A stretch of 64,000 bases of DNA from NCBI GenBank assembly GCA_944474755.1, contig OX104117.1, positions 77,352,926 through 77,416,925 on the forward strand, read 5' to 3'. Below the pieces are notes generated by a model, which worked only from the letters and a program-made list of their open reading frames with translations, had not been told where the DNA came from and did not search any database. The first letter of the stretch is position 1; each line of letters opens with the position of its first letter. Shown here piece after piece: positions 21,801-31,960 of this stretch. Origin of the DNA: Limnoperna fortunei (Eukaryota; Mollusca; Bivalvia; Mytilida; Modiolidae). A program made the translations under genes and the position numbers.

Positions 21801-24723
21801 TTGGTCCTTGCAGTAGTTGGTCATTAAGTGAAACACCTGCGTATCTGGCTGCGCAATCAAATACCACGCGTAACTTGCGTTTCTTTGGGTGATAGACCCC
21901 GTGATGTGGCAAATACCACACTCTTCCATTTCCGAGGGATAACTCAGTTTGATCAACTATGACTGCATGCCCTTCATCAATCATTTTTCTCATAAAGGCG
22001 ATGTATTGATCTAGAAAGTCATTATTCGCCTTGAAACGCTTCACAAGTGAGTTGAGCCTTTGCTCTGCTTGCTTTCGGTTATTTGGCATTCTAGTATCTT
22101 TAAATTTAAAAGGTAAGTCCATTACATAATGCCCATTTTCAAGAGATATTGATTTAGTTGCAATTTCTAGAAATTGTTTATCATTTTCAGAGTTTTCACT
22201 ACGATCATCAATGATACGCTCACTAAAATCAATATTGTATTGATGTTGTATCTGATCCTCCAGAGAAGCATCTATCCTATTGACAGATATTTGCGTTGTT
22301 AATCCCGTGTTTTCGTCAGGCAACGCTTCTAATGGACCATTTATAACCCATCCTAATATTGTTTTGACCGCAAATGGACTGTTGTCAACACTTGGAATTA
22401 CATCCCACGGTTCCATTGCCTTTGGAACATTGATACCAATCAATAATCCTACATCACTTTCAATTCTATTTAGGGGTACATCACGTAAGTGTGGCCATAC
22501 TTGAACATCCTTGTCTGAAATCACATCCCTTTTACTGACAGGCAATGTTGGTCTAGTAAAAATTAGCGGCAAAGGTAAACAATTATCTCCATTCAAGTCA
22601 CATAATTCGAGATCAGAAATAGCATCGCAATCCACTAATTTTTCTTGTCCCATAGTAAGAAGTTTTATCTTCGTATGCTTTCCTTTGACATTGAGTGACC
22701 TCATAATATCCTCTGAACAAAATGTAGCTGTACTGCCACAATCTAAGAATGCATACGTCTCAACAAATTTTTCACTGTGAGTTGACTTAATTCTTACCGG
22801 AACAATAGGAAGGGCATTGTGACCGTTGTTACCAGCCCCCATATGGGTAGCGAATGCTGTAACGTTTGCAAGATCGCTTGCATTTGTAATTTGAACTTTG
22901 TTTTCAGCTTTAATGTTATTGTCAGTCTGAGAAGGATTCACATGTAGAATACTTGGATGAGATCTCTGACAATGTGAACAAGCTAATTTATGTTGACATG
23001 TTAATTTCTGATGACCCGACTTCAAACATCCGAAACACAGTCCTTTAGATTTCAAGAATTGATAACGATCCTTCAGATCTTTCTTAAGAATGTTTCTGCA
23101 AGAGTCTAATGAGTGAGTAGCTCCTTCACAAAACATGCAGGGTTTAATAAAGGCTATCCTGATATTTCCCTTCTGAGTTTCTGACACATGTCCTTGATTA
23201 GAAGTACTAGTAATTGTGGAAAAATTCCTCTTAATTTCCTGACTGCGAGTAGATTTTCCACTTTGATTTTTACCGAGAGTGGTATTTTTACTCATGACTT
23301 CACGTCCAAAAATTGGATCTACTGCCTTCTTGGCTTCCTTTCTCACAAAGTCTACCAAATGTCTAAATGTCACCGATTGATGTTTTGTTTTAATTTCGAA
23401 AACAATATTTCGCCACTTGTCATGCAAATAAAAAGGTAACTTCTTTACTAACAATTTTAAATTTTCAGAATATTCAAGTATTCTGGCAGCTTCTACATTT
23501 TCCACAGCGTATCTACACTCCGTGAGAAATATCGCATAATCGTCCAAAGCCTTTCCATCGTCCTGTTTGATAAGTGGCCAATCTAAAGCTCTTCTGACAT
23601 ATGAATGAGCGATTATGTCAGGATCGCCATATCTTTCTTCAAATTCATTCATAGTTGCAGTGTATCCAGCTCTTGAATCTAAATACGAAAATCCTTTTGC
23701 AATTCTATGAGGTTCTCCTGATGTATATTGCAGAAGAAAGTTCAATCTTTCTTGATAAGAATCTGTGTTCGCTAAAACACGAGTTTCAAACTGCCTAATA
23801 AAAGATCTATAGTTCATTAGGTTTCCATCAAACTTCTGAATATCTGATTTTGGTTTGTTAAGCTCCTTTGCAATGCTTATATTAACACCGTAATTACTAG
23901 CAAAATTGTCATTCATTAAATTAGTTTCAGTAAATGTTGGTACGATAGTTGGGTTCCATTCCGACGCTTCTGGATTTAACATGAAAGCTTTCTTGTTTTC
24001 CAAAACTTCAAATTTAACTTCATTTTCTTTAATTTTGTTTTCAGTATTTTCCTTAAATAAAGTTTCCTCTAATTTTTGATCCTCAAAAATACTTCTTTCT
24101 AACTCTTCGATGACTTTCGATTTAGCTTCGCTTACTTTCAACTCTGTTTTTATTTCCAGCTCCTCCTCCTTTAGCTTGAGTGACAGTTTTTCTTCTTCAA
24201 GTTTTCTCTTTTCCTGAAGGCTATTCGCTCTAGCAACAAGCTCAGCCTTACGTTGTTCCTCTTTAAGCTTAGCTGCTGAAAGATGACTTGCCATAGAATT
24301 ACCACGAGAACTACCACGAGAACTTCCACGAGAACTACTTGACTTTACACTTATACTAGCAGCTTTATCTGGTTTCACAATTGTATTGACGGAGAACCAC
24401 TGATGAGCAATTCGGTTAAGATCTTTAAAGTTGTTGTTTCTTTCTTGGAACCACGCATTGTCAATTTTTGCATCTTCAACATTTTGTATTAACTTTTGAT
24501 ATACCTCATGTATTTCAAGAAATCTTTCATATGCTTTAACCCAAATGGCATAAATCGGTTTCACCTCTTCGACATTTGTTGACTGCTGCAGAAGTTCGTT
24601 TAGTTTGCTACTAATATCATTGAGTGTTTTCAGTTGTTTTGATCTTTCGTGTTGTTTAACATCAAGCTGGTACAAAAGACCCTTTTCCGTAAACCTCCTC
24701 TCACGTTTCTCTTCTTCATCCAT
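18877..24723 (-). CDS. BEL/Pao gag-pol polyprotein
   Basis: 1948 residues in one frame. Order: N-terminal region with an SSRG tandem and a Glu/Lys coiled coil (~160-245); DUF1759-type Gag (~300-410); Cys/His clusters CMFC...C (~529), CFGCLKSGH (~560) and CSHC (~581); aspartic protease FLDCGSTATFC (~657, DCGS rather than DSGS); Pao-type reverse transcriptase with GDIDSMFYQV (~994) and YVDD (~1075); RNase H-like TFADASESGYG (~1253) and WTDSISVLKYI (~1330); integrase HH-CC zinc finger with CVICRRLC (~1615) and a DDE core (VDYFGPF ~1656, RSDNGTNF ~1718, GGVWERLIRSIR ~1765); and a DUF5641-like C-terminus with FWSRWIREYLPLLQERQKW. Catalytic residues look intact. Start chosen as the first ATG, only 20 nt inside the 5' LTR. 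Gag and pol are fused without frameshift, as is usual for the group. Confidence 0.97.
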   Translation of the reverse strand: MDEEEKRERRFTEKGLLYQLDVKQHERSKQLKTLNDISSKLNELLQQSTNVEEVKPIYAIWVKAYERFLEIHEVYQKLIQNVEDAKIDNAWFQERNNNFKDLNRIAHQWFSVNTIVKPDKAASISVKSSSSRGSSRGSSRGNSMASHLSAAKLKEEQRKAELVARANSLQEKRKLEEEKLSLKLKEEELEIKTELKVSEAKSKVIEELERSIFEDQKLEETLFKENTENKIKENEVKFEVLENKKAFMLNPEASEWNPTIVPTFTETNLMNDNFASNYGVNISIAKELNKPKSDIQKFDGNLMNYRSFIRQFETRVLANTDSYQERLNFLLQYTSGEPHRIAKGFSYLDSRAGYTATMNEFEERYGDPDIIAHSYVRRALDWPLIKQDDGKALDDYAIFLTECRYAVENVEAARILEYSENLKLLVKKLPFYLHDKWRNIVFEIKTKHQSVTFRHLVDFVRKEAKKAVDPIFGREVMSKNTTLGKNQSGKSTRSQEIKRNFSTITSTSNQGHVSETQKGNIRIAFIKPCMFCEGATHSLDSCRNILKKDLKDRYQFLKSKGLCFGCLKSGHQKLTCQHKLACSHCQRSHPSILHVNPSQTDNNIKAENKVQITNASDLANVTAFATHMGAGNNGHNALPIVPVRIKSTHSEKFVETYAFLDCGSTATFCSEDIMRSLNVKGKHTKIKLLTMGQEKLVDCDAISDLELCDLNGDNCLPLPLIFTRPTLPVSKRDVISDKDVQVWPHLRDVPLNRIESDVGLLIGINVPKAMEPWDVIPSVDNSPFAVKTILGWVINGPLEALPDENTGLTTQISVNRIDASLEDQIQHQYNIDFSERIIDDRSENSENDKQFLEIATKSISLENGHYVMDLPFKFKDTRMPNNRKQAEQRLNSLVKRFKANNDFLDQYIAFMRKMIDEGHAVIVDQTELSLGNGRVWYLPHHGVYHPKKRKLRVVFDCAARYAGVSLNDQLLQGPNLTNTLIGTLIRFREEQIAFMGDIDSMFYQVRVSEKDTNFLRFLWWDNGDISKPPLEYKMTVHIFGASSSPSCANFALRQITLDNKGYFNEEVINTVLKNFYVDDCLKSVKSSSDAVSLIKDLQSLLKSGGFRIAKWISNSVDVMREIPIEERAKEVRDLDLDHDTLPIDRALGVQWCVDTDVFCFKICLKNRPITRRGILSMISSVYDPLGFLGPFTLIGKMILQELCRRKIGWDDPIPHALSMRWEQWYQDLNQLSDFKVVRCLKPRNFGTVVSAQLHTFADASESGYGVVTYLRLENECQEVHCSFVIGKARVAPLKQVSIPRLELTAATVAVRTNKMLLTELDIPIDRSIFWTDSISVLKYIWNEDARFQTFVANRLAVIHEGSEVDNWKYVNTKLNPADHASRGLSSSELQKRNWIVPPEFLLNDENAWPKLSIDLCDQSIVRADDPEVKIASVALTKAENQEKDDSIKKLIEYHSSWLALKRSVAWLLKIRKKLLFRAQMRLGYKECGKLGNIDSHKISLNDLNDAEHTILVYVQKCEFPDEVEALKGNSHNLKSKSDIRRLDPVMEDNLLRVGGRLLEASMPEYSKHPVIIPKCHHIADLILRQIHNDSQHSGRNHLLARLREKYWLINAPTAIRKLITKCVICRRLCAPLGEQKMANLPQDRVTPDEPPFTNVGVDYFGPFEVKLRRSHVKRYGVIFTCLSTRAVHLEVASSLDTNSYINVLRRFIARRGQVKMIRSDNGTNFVGAERELRTALNEWNLGQIDHAMTQRNIDWKFNPPSGSHFGGVWERLIRSIRRSINSVLKEQTLDDDNLHTLFCEIESTLNDRPITMNSQEPGDLEALTPNHLLLMRRKPNLPPGFFDKTDSYCRRRWRQVQYMANLFWSRWIREYLPLLQERQKWQKLRRNLSVGDIVTVVDSIAPRNSWPMGKVIEIFPDRSGLVRQVKVKTSTNVLTRPIDKLCVLLESD

Positions 24724-25141
24724 GATTTCCGAATTGTTAATGTTGTACTGGCTAAAAATAGTTCCGAATGCTAATGCGTATCACTTTATTTGAAGATGTA
24801 CAAAAGGCAATTATTACAACTATTCTTCCTTAGTTGAATACGATTAACTGCAATAAACAAAAATACCAATAAAAGTATGGAACTTACATGAATTTGAATG
24901 CATGAAATTTAACAAATGCAGTTTTAATATCTTAAAAATAAGGACAAATAAATGAAAATGTACAGATCATAATTTGTTATTATTACATATTTTCCATAGA
25001 ATACACTGCACAATTCATGAAAAGTGGTGAATCGTATATTTCTAATGCATTAAAATAGTTTCAAAATAAACAGAACAAAACCTTTAAGTTGACATGAAGA
25101 TTTATAAAGAGATTTCTTGCTTCTTTAAAAAGCATTCGGAC

Positions 25142-25158
25142 CACATGACTGTCATGTG
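25142..25158. promoter_or_regulatory. palindromic E-box in LTR
   Basis: CACATGACTGTCATGTG is a perfect 17-bp palindrome holding two CATGTG/CACATG E-boxes, conserved in the other LTR (18333-18349). E-boxes bind bHLH or bHLH-Zip factors; a role here is inferred from symmetry and closeness to the TATA box. Confidence 0.45.
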
Positions 25159-25182
25159 ACCTTAAAATTGCTCAAATAGGGG

Positions 25183-25191
25183 TATTTATAG
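25183..25191 (-). promoter_or_regulatory. TATA box of BEL/Pao LTR
   Basis: CTATAAATA on the minus strand, ~380 bp into the LTR, duplicated at 18374-18382. Transcription would begin near 25155 and read toward lower coordinates. Confidence 0.55.
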
Positions 25192-25574
25192 TGCTTATTT
25201 ATCGCGTCTCGAACATTCTCAAAAACATTATAAAAGGATCGAAATATCGTAGAAAAAACATTACTTTTACAATTCTAATTAATACTCTTTTAAAAACATG
25301 CAAAATAATTACATTGTTATTTATCGTGATCTCACTCACCAATTCGGAAGTATTCCCACAAAAAATTCAGTACAGTATCCATGAATCATTAACACCATTC
25401 ACTAGAAAGAAGTTGTAGTAATGCAAGGTCTAGAAAATTGTCTTGCAACACAAATATTTCAACAAAAAGGGCTCCGTAAACTTCAGATATCAACAAAAAC
25501 ACGTGGGGCTAGAAAAATCACTGGGGAGCGAAACGTACACTTGGTGGAACTGGAAAAATTGCTACAACAGTGGC

Positions 25575-25802
25575 CATGTATGTGTATGTGTGTTTGTGTA
25601 TATATGTTTATGGATGTGTATATATGTGTATACATGTATATGTGCGTATTATGTATACAAGTTGCTATTCTTGCTGAAGTTGATCTGAGACAAGGTGGAC
25701 ATACTGAAATTATTATCACAAATTGTAATATTAATTCATCATTTATACTTAAGTTTTTGATGTATTTTCGTTGAATTAAAAAAGTAAGGGGGGGGGGGGG
25801 GG
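25575..25802. repeat. TG/TA-rich tract and G15 run
   Basis: 25575-25665 is mostly alternating purine-pyrimidine (TATGTG and GTATAT units), inside the LINE 3' UTR. A run of 15 G lies at 25788-25802. Simple-sequence expansions prone to Z-DNA or slippage. Confidence 0.85.
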
Positions 25803-26040
25803 TAACATCACAAGTACAGCAGTGCTAATTAGTATTAAGCTCTCCAGCAAAACAAGTTATCCTGATGACATCATTATTGTTATTGTATTTATTTTTTATT
25901 ATTTTTTTTTCCTAATTCAATTGTACTTGCAATATATGTGTATACATGCTTAAATCATAATGCTGTTATGTATTGTCATTTTGCCCTTAATGGGCCCATG
26001 ATTGGCTAATAAACATATTCTATTCTATTCTATTCTATTC

Positions 26041-27729
26041 ACATTGACACTCAATGACCAAAGCCATTCGTTTGTCAGTCTGTGTCTAAATTTTTGACAT
26101 TGATACATGAAGAATGTCGTTTATTATGTTATTTTTAATTTGTAAAATGTTTCCATTCTATATGTGTTTTTTTTTAATGATGCGCTTCGTTGTAGCCTGG
26201 AATTACATCTTTCATAATAATATTCCGTGTATAATCGCTGCCCCGTTTCTGCGCTACAAAATTAGCCACGAGCATTACATTTTTCGTTTCATCATAAGAC
26301 AAAAAGGTAATAAGATAATAAAAAGCGATACTCACTCGTTGTCATGATTGTGAAACCGTTAAGTATCAATGGTCACGGGGTAGAATCAGGAAGATACATA
26401 AGGCATTTTATAAAGTTTACGGGTAGAATTTAAAGGGTTACGGGGTAGATCAGGAACATCTATATTTAACTGCATTTTAATATCGGCATAAAAATATTTT
26501 TAAAATTAATTTCATAAATAATGCTTAAATATAGAATAAGAAGCATAATATTTAAATGTCAGAATACGAAAATATTTTAATAAATTTGATAAATCATGTT
26601 TAAATAATTTGTCTGAAAAGTCCACTTTTTGGGATAATTCCGCACAAAGGGACCGAGTTTTTTGGGGGGAAAATATGAATAAACACCAAAATTTGTACGA
26701 GAATTGATACCAAGTAAAAACATTAAAGAAACGTATGAAACTAATACACCCATTTTGGGGGAAGTAACGGGTCCATAAAAAGGACGGGAATTAAAAAAAA
26801 ATGGCAAACAAATGAGTATAAGTATGGTGATAGTAGAATCGAGACCAAAATACAATGACATTTGACGCAAGCAAAGACTTTTTAGGAAATCCGGGTTTTT
26901 TGCAAGACGGAAAAGGTGGTAGAATAGTACATGCAATTGTGGAACCAAATTGTGTTTTTCCTTTGTGGGTTGTTTTTTTTTTGTCTCGCCAACCACGAAT
27001 GTCGCTGTAGACGAAACATATGAGCTGGATCCCTCGTCAGCGGCATGTACATCGGCGAAGTTAATACATTACAATTGTCTTTATTTCGTTGTAAGCTTAA
27101 GCCTTTGGTCCATCAATATTGATCCAGTGGTGTTATTTATTTAATCTAAAAGATTAGTTGATCTTGCCTCTTGTACGAGCAACTTAAATCGGAATGTTTT
27201 TAAATTTTTTGTAATTTTATTTTACTATATTATAAGCAAGTTACAGTCACGAGTGTGTCCTTTTCAGACTTGTAAACACGTGACAAAAGCTGCTCTTTTT
27301 TAATTAACCTGGATAATACAGACACTCATAAAAGCTTAATTGTTGTAATGTAAGTAGTTAATTAATTTTGAAATGACATGCAAGAAAATTAAAATTAATT
27401 TTGAAATGGAATGAAAGAAAATATAAATTACCGAATTTACAAAAATTCGTAACTGAAATGGTTGAGGCCAAAAAATATAATGCGCCTGTAATAGACCCCA
27501 TTAAAAATGTGTATAAAAGTATAAAGCGCTGTTGTTAATGTTGAAGTATTGACTCGTAACCCTTTTGACACATTGTGTTTCTCTAATGAAACTTGGCGAC
27601 GATGAAAAATTTAAACGACTGGTAAATTATAGACACGATATGAAAGGCAACACTTCAAAATGAAAACATAACGAAGCTATGGCGAACAATTCAAGAAATC
27701 ATAGGTCCAGCAAAGAAACTGCAAACTTC
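26041..27729. other. intergenic with one dispersed repeat
   Basis: No gene recognised. 26370-26720 resembles 44165-44400: GGGGTAGAAT(C/A)AGGAA repeated within each, then AAAATTTGTACGAGAATT versus AAAATTTGGTGGAGAATT. A 139-codon minus frame at 26577-26996 lies over this repeat and has no recognisable domain. Confidence 0.45.
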
Positions 27730-29130
27730 GAATAAGAAGTTATTTTGGAATCACAATAACAACTTCGAGCGTGGAATTTTATGCACATTTGCACATGAAT
27801 GGTTTGAATCTAGAAATCTTTCTCGAGTGGGCTAACCTATTAGAGTTACAAAACATTCAGAATATCTCGCCATCCTCGAATATTTCAGAGAGGAAAACTT
27901 CACCTGTATGTATTGGTACTACGTGACAACTTTGATTGTCACTCTAAGAATATAATTTATGAACTTATTTCACTTGTTTCCATTCATTAATTGTCTAGAT
28001 GAGGGGAAACACGTACAAGGGAGCTACCACCACCAAACGCATGATATAGAATAGATGATATGAACATTTAAGACTTTCTAATTTATGTTCTTACCAGACG
28101 AGAATTTTTTTTAATGGCTAAGGATTCATGGATTATAAGTTAATGATCTTCAATGCACAAAATGTGGCTCATTATAAACACAAACTAAAGGAAGCGATGG
28201 CTATTCTTTTATATGTGCAAATGAATATGAATGAAGTATGCAAAAGTTTTCCTTTTTTGGAGGGATTGGCTTATACCACAAGATATTTTTTTAATAACTA
28301 TTTAGACGAACACTTTCTTCACTAATCCTGGGACCATACTGGGAGGGTTCCCAGGGCTCGACCCACAGAGCAGCCCAGCGCGTCCCCGGGTGGCGGATAG
28401 GGGAAACCCTCTCGTTGGGGGGTTGTCAGGTCATAATACGGAATGCCTGACCGCGGACCGTAGTGGGTAACGTGTTTGGGGAGTGCCACGCTACTTGCAC
28501 GATAAACACTCCTTTTCTAGATTTCGAGAGAGTAGGCTCATTGTAGCCGCTACAAAAGGCTAAATTTTCCGCCCCTACCCAAAACGCCATACTTTTTCAG
28601 TGGCATTCAAAATTTTATTCCCTGTGACATACCATCCCACCTATTTTTTCCGTTGATTTATTGTTTGTTAACTTGTTCCCGTCCTGAATATAGCTGAAAT
28701 ACTGCTCGCTGGACGTAAAGCAGACATCCAATCAATCAATCAATCTTCACCAATCCGCTCACAGTAACGGTAATGAATACGAACGCACTTTAGAAGATCA
28801 AGTAGTGAATTGCCGTAGAAGTTATACTCGAAAAATTATTTGTGAACACGTTTAAAACTCAATAACTCAGTATTCAAAGGTGAGACAACTTTTAAATCGA
28901 TGAAAATTTAATACTTGGACGTAACACATACAATAGAAGAAACCCATTCGGACCCGTATATGGGTTTTGGTATTTTTGAACGCGGAACAAATATATTAAT
29001 AATGTTCCTGATGGATACAAGAAGTGCCGAAACTTTTATTCCTCTAATTCAGGAACATGTTGCACCTGGGTCCAGAATATTTTCTGACAGTTTGGCTGTT
29101 TATCATAAACGAAAGAACTTGTTTTCAACC
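27730..29130 (+). pseudogene. Merlin/IS1595-type transposase remnants
   Basis: The clear part is 28896-29120. IDE opens a DDE domain of the IS1595 (ISXO2-like) fold, followed after a one-base shift near 28965 by GFGIFERGTNI, then DTRSAETFIPLIQEHVAPGS and IFSDSLAVYHK, which holds the second catalytic Asp. The spacing and the G.I.RG..APGS..SD pattern match Merlin transposases. The third acidic residue is not seen. A possible N-terminal piece with CTFAHEWFESRNLS lies near 27770-27830. A family B SINE (28326-28744) is inserted between the two. Decayed; no terminal inverted repeats were recognised. Confidence 0.55.
28326..28744 (+). repeat. SINE-like family B, full length
   Basis: Begins CCTGGGACCATACTGGGAGG, then GGCTCGACCC (box B-like), CCCCGGGTGGCGGATAGGGG, TTGTCAGGTCATAATACGGA, and GTAGCCGCTACAAAAGGCTA. 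It ends with the 3' domain GTCCTGAATATAGCTGAAAT...GGACGTAAAGC and (TCAA)n. Best family B representative here. Confidence 0.9.
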
Positions 29131-29392
29131 TGGAATCCACCGTCCAAAGTGAATCTTTGTCATTGTGATTGTTAAAGATAGCGATAACGAATCAGATTGC
29201 AAAATATTCTCGCTTTTCACTTCTCTTTAAATCTGCCTCAATCTCGCCCGAGACTGAGGAATACCCCACTGCACAGAAGGCTCAAAATGTCGATTTCTCC
29301 AGTGATTCGGAGTGATCACGTTTCTCAATGTTTTTTTTTTCCCCGATGCATTTGTTGTATTATCAATATTATATGAGTTTACTTGTATCGGT

Positions 29393-30346
29393 AAAGGCTC
29401 ATTCGATATTCAATATAGTTATAACCAATCAGATTGTGTGTGACATAATCGTGTACCAATCAGAATAGTTCTTATATAAACTTAGCCACGTGCTTTTATG
29501 TTTATTTGGGGTTGACAAATTTGTCAAACAATGACTGTTCAACATAGTTGTGTTGAAAAAATCAAATTTATAAGATTTATTTGTTATTTTATCAAATTAA
29601 TTCAGTTAACATCTTGATTTCACAAATCAAGAAGCAAGAATGTACATGTAAAACGGAATTCAACAAAACTTGGCGTGTAGGAAGTACACAATATGTAGCT
29701 GTGCATGTTACCAGGGCATTTTGGTCCTCACATTTTGGGGGGCGGGGCTATCAGGGGTTGAACCATAGGTGGCCCTCCCTTTTGACGGAAAAACTTCGTT
29801 GGATATATAGGATATCATTGAAGCATGACCAAAGTGGCCCCCCCATTGGCCAGTCAGTGCCCCCCTTTTCGAAATTTCTGGATCCGCCACTGGCTTATAA
29901 TTTTGGCCCTTTGAACTTAGAAATGTGCTGAAAATAGCCATTAATTATTTTGTCAGCAAAACTCCTCTGATACTACTCAGTACTATACAAAATTTTATGA
30001 AACTTGGTATGTAACTAGTACACCATATATGTAGTGCATATTATCAGGAATTGTCAATTCCTAAATTTATATGGTAGTTATGGCTCCCTGAACTTAGAAA
30101 TTTTCAGTAATCCTCAATAATCATGGTTTTCGCTTTAACTCCCCTAAAACTACTCAACCAAATTTTATGTAGTTTCATTATAACCAAAGAATTCTGATTG
30201 GTAGAGATTATGTCACACGCAATCTGATTGGCTAAAACTATACTGAATTTCAAATTTCGAATATCTAACAACTATTCCAACTGGTAGACGATTATGTCAC
30301 ACGCAATCTGATTGGTTATAACTATATTGAATTTCGAATGAGCCTT
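29393..30346. mobile_element. foldback element, ~75-bp terminal inverted repeats
   Basis: AAGGCTCATTCGATATTCAA.. at 29393-29470 is matched in reverse complement by the segment ending at 30346 (..TTGAATTTCGAATGAGCCTT). A second, direct copy of the right arm lies at about 30190-30260. The interior at 29720-29900 carries a GTGGCGGATCCAGAAATTTC-type sequence (minus strand), a common dispersed motif in mollusc repeats as I recall it. No open frame of note and no clear target duplication. Confidence 0.6.
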
Positions 30347-31712
30347 CTGAGCTTTCGTAGTTTCCTATTTCACTCTTCCCCTTTTTGTAAAATGTGATTA
30401 AATTATTTTCTTTTCCTATATACAAGTTTATCTAAAGGAGTTGGTTCACTTTCTATCACTGTCAAATAAGTGAAAGATGTCGAGGCATGTGCTCTATCTA
30501 AAAAAAAATATTTTCGTAATTTTTAAACCACGCAAACCATACCAAAGTCGTCTTCTCATTCGTACCGCAATTTTGTTGTTTAGATTCGTCATGGCAACGG
30601 AAGTGACGATTCGTCCTAAATTACGACCTCTATGATGTGATTTACGCCATACAGATTTGTTTTTATTGATATATATTGTGGATGTATTATTTGTGTCATG
30701 AAAATTATCATTCTTCATGGCTTTATTAAGTTTTAAGTAAGCTTAACCGGTGATGTTATTAGTATCAATTTAAATGTCGGTGAGCTGACGATTTCCAGTG
30801 TGATGAACTGTCAACGAGAGTTTGGAGTTCCTGGTGATAGCCAATTTTAAAGTTCCCACCAATTGTAAAATATTAAGTATTGTCTGAATGGTATGCAGAG
30901 TTTTTAATAATAACACTCAAAATAATAAAAAAACGTGTTAACAAGAAAAAAGTAGGACTCCATAGTTGTCCCACCGATTAAAAAATACAATAGTGATAAT
31001 TATAAGTACCATAGGATTATCAAATTAAGGTATCCGACCCACAATTGAAGTTACCGTTTAATTTTATTTGTCGACCAAGAAATACAGTTTTATTAAATCA
31101 ATGTATTGCTAATTAATGATCAAAGTAAAATATATTATATAACTTGAGTCAATGTTCACAATTTTGAGGAAAAAAATTTAGTTACTCAAATAGTATTTTC
31201 GATGTTTGCCGAACATTACCGAGGTCTGCTCAATTGAAAAACAATGGACATCCGGGACACCAAATATGATCACGTGGTCAATTATGGTCCGGATACCTTA
31301 AACATGCCACAATTGCACAATAGCATATTAACACACAAAAAGCTGTGGACTTTGGTCCTAAATGTATGTCGGAAACTGCTTGATGTTCTTGCATATCAGG
31401 TAGTTAAAACTGTTTTATCAATCACATTTAACGTCTTGTAAGGCGAAAGTATTGGTACTTTCTATCTTTTTCGCCTTGTCCAAAGAATATAAATTTTATA
31501 AAATCATAATGCATTGTCTGACTAGTGATCTTAGCTAAAAATAGGTACATTCACCGTGACTGGCTTGCCGAAAATGTGGGAAATATTTGTCTTACCCACT
31601 ATATGAATTTTCCAATAAAAGTTTGTTTTACTTCCCACGAACTTTATCTCTACATGTAAACATCATGCTGATGTATAAGCAAATGCCTTTCAAACATATT
31701 GCTGATGTATCT
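30347..31712. other. intergenic, no gene seen
   Basis: AT-rich with short frames only (30494-30718 minus and 31244-31441 plus are unconvincing). No recognised repeat. Confidence 0.5.
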
Positions 31713-31960
31713 GTGTCCGGTAGGTAGTCATCTATTGATCACGTGCCTGTCAACACTGATGTTGCTGGTTGGAGTCTTACTGTGGGCAGGGTGCACACGA
31801 CTTCAATCTTAATTGACAAGGATTGCCAGTTTTCCTACCGAAGGTAGGGGGTTTTCACTTGATACTCCAGCTTCCTCTCCTCAATAAAAATTGGACACAA
31901 TGGTATAGCTGAAAATTTGCCAAAAGTGGTGTTAAAACGTTACACCATTTAAACAATCCC
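31713..31960 (+). repeat. tRNA-derived SINE (family A)
   Basis: Head partly lost (TCCGGTAGGTAGTCATC), then TATTGATCACGTG.CCTGTCAACACTG, CTACCGAAGGTAGGGGG and 3' domain GTATAGCTGAAAATTTGCC..GTGGTGTTAAAACG. Confidence 0.85.

Larger units (their letters stand above)
17935..25569 (-). mobile_element. BEL/Pao LTR retrotransposon, complete and young
   Basis: 7635 bp. Two LTRs of 826 bp each (17935-18760 and 24744-25569) start TG and end CA. They differ by about three substitutions on my reading (c/t near 18090/24899, c/a near 18195/25004, t/g near 18620/25429). A 5-bp target duplication GTGGC flanks the element at 17930-17934 and 25570-25574. One uninterrupted gag-pol frame lies between the LTRs. 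All features needed for activity appear present except a canonical primer-binding site. No envelope-like gene is present. Confidence 0.97.
24744..25569 (-). repeat. BEL/Pao 5' LTR
   Basis: Promoter-side LTR. On the minus strand it runs TGTTGTAGC...CCAGTACA. It drives transcription leftward into the gag-pol frame. Confidence 0.95.
12795..26040 (+). mobile_element. CR1/L2-like LINE, ~5.6 kb, split by BEL insertion
   Basis: Two-ORF non-LTR retrotransposon: ORF1 (12901-13590), ORF2 (13997-17462), and a 3' UTR running to 17934 and resuming at 25570-26040. The true 3' end is marked by GGGCCCATGATTGGCTAATA followed by (ATTCT)n at 26013-26040; terminal microsatellites are typical of CR1/L2-group LINEs. 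Removing the BEL element (17935-25569) and one 5-bp duplication gives about 5.6 kb. The 5' boundary near 12795 is an estimate from the first non-AT sequence ahead of ORF1. Confidence 0.8.

Noticed and set aside
18929..24793. Several 60-90 codon plus-strand frames across the BEL element
   Set aside because: Shadows of the 1948-codon gag-pol frame on the other strand.
26577..26996. 139-codon minus-strand frame
   Set aside because: Overlaps a dispersed repeat whose partner at 44165-44400 does not preserve the frame; no domain, no splice or start context.
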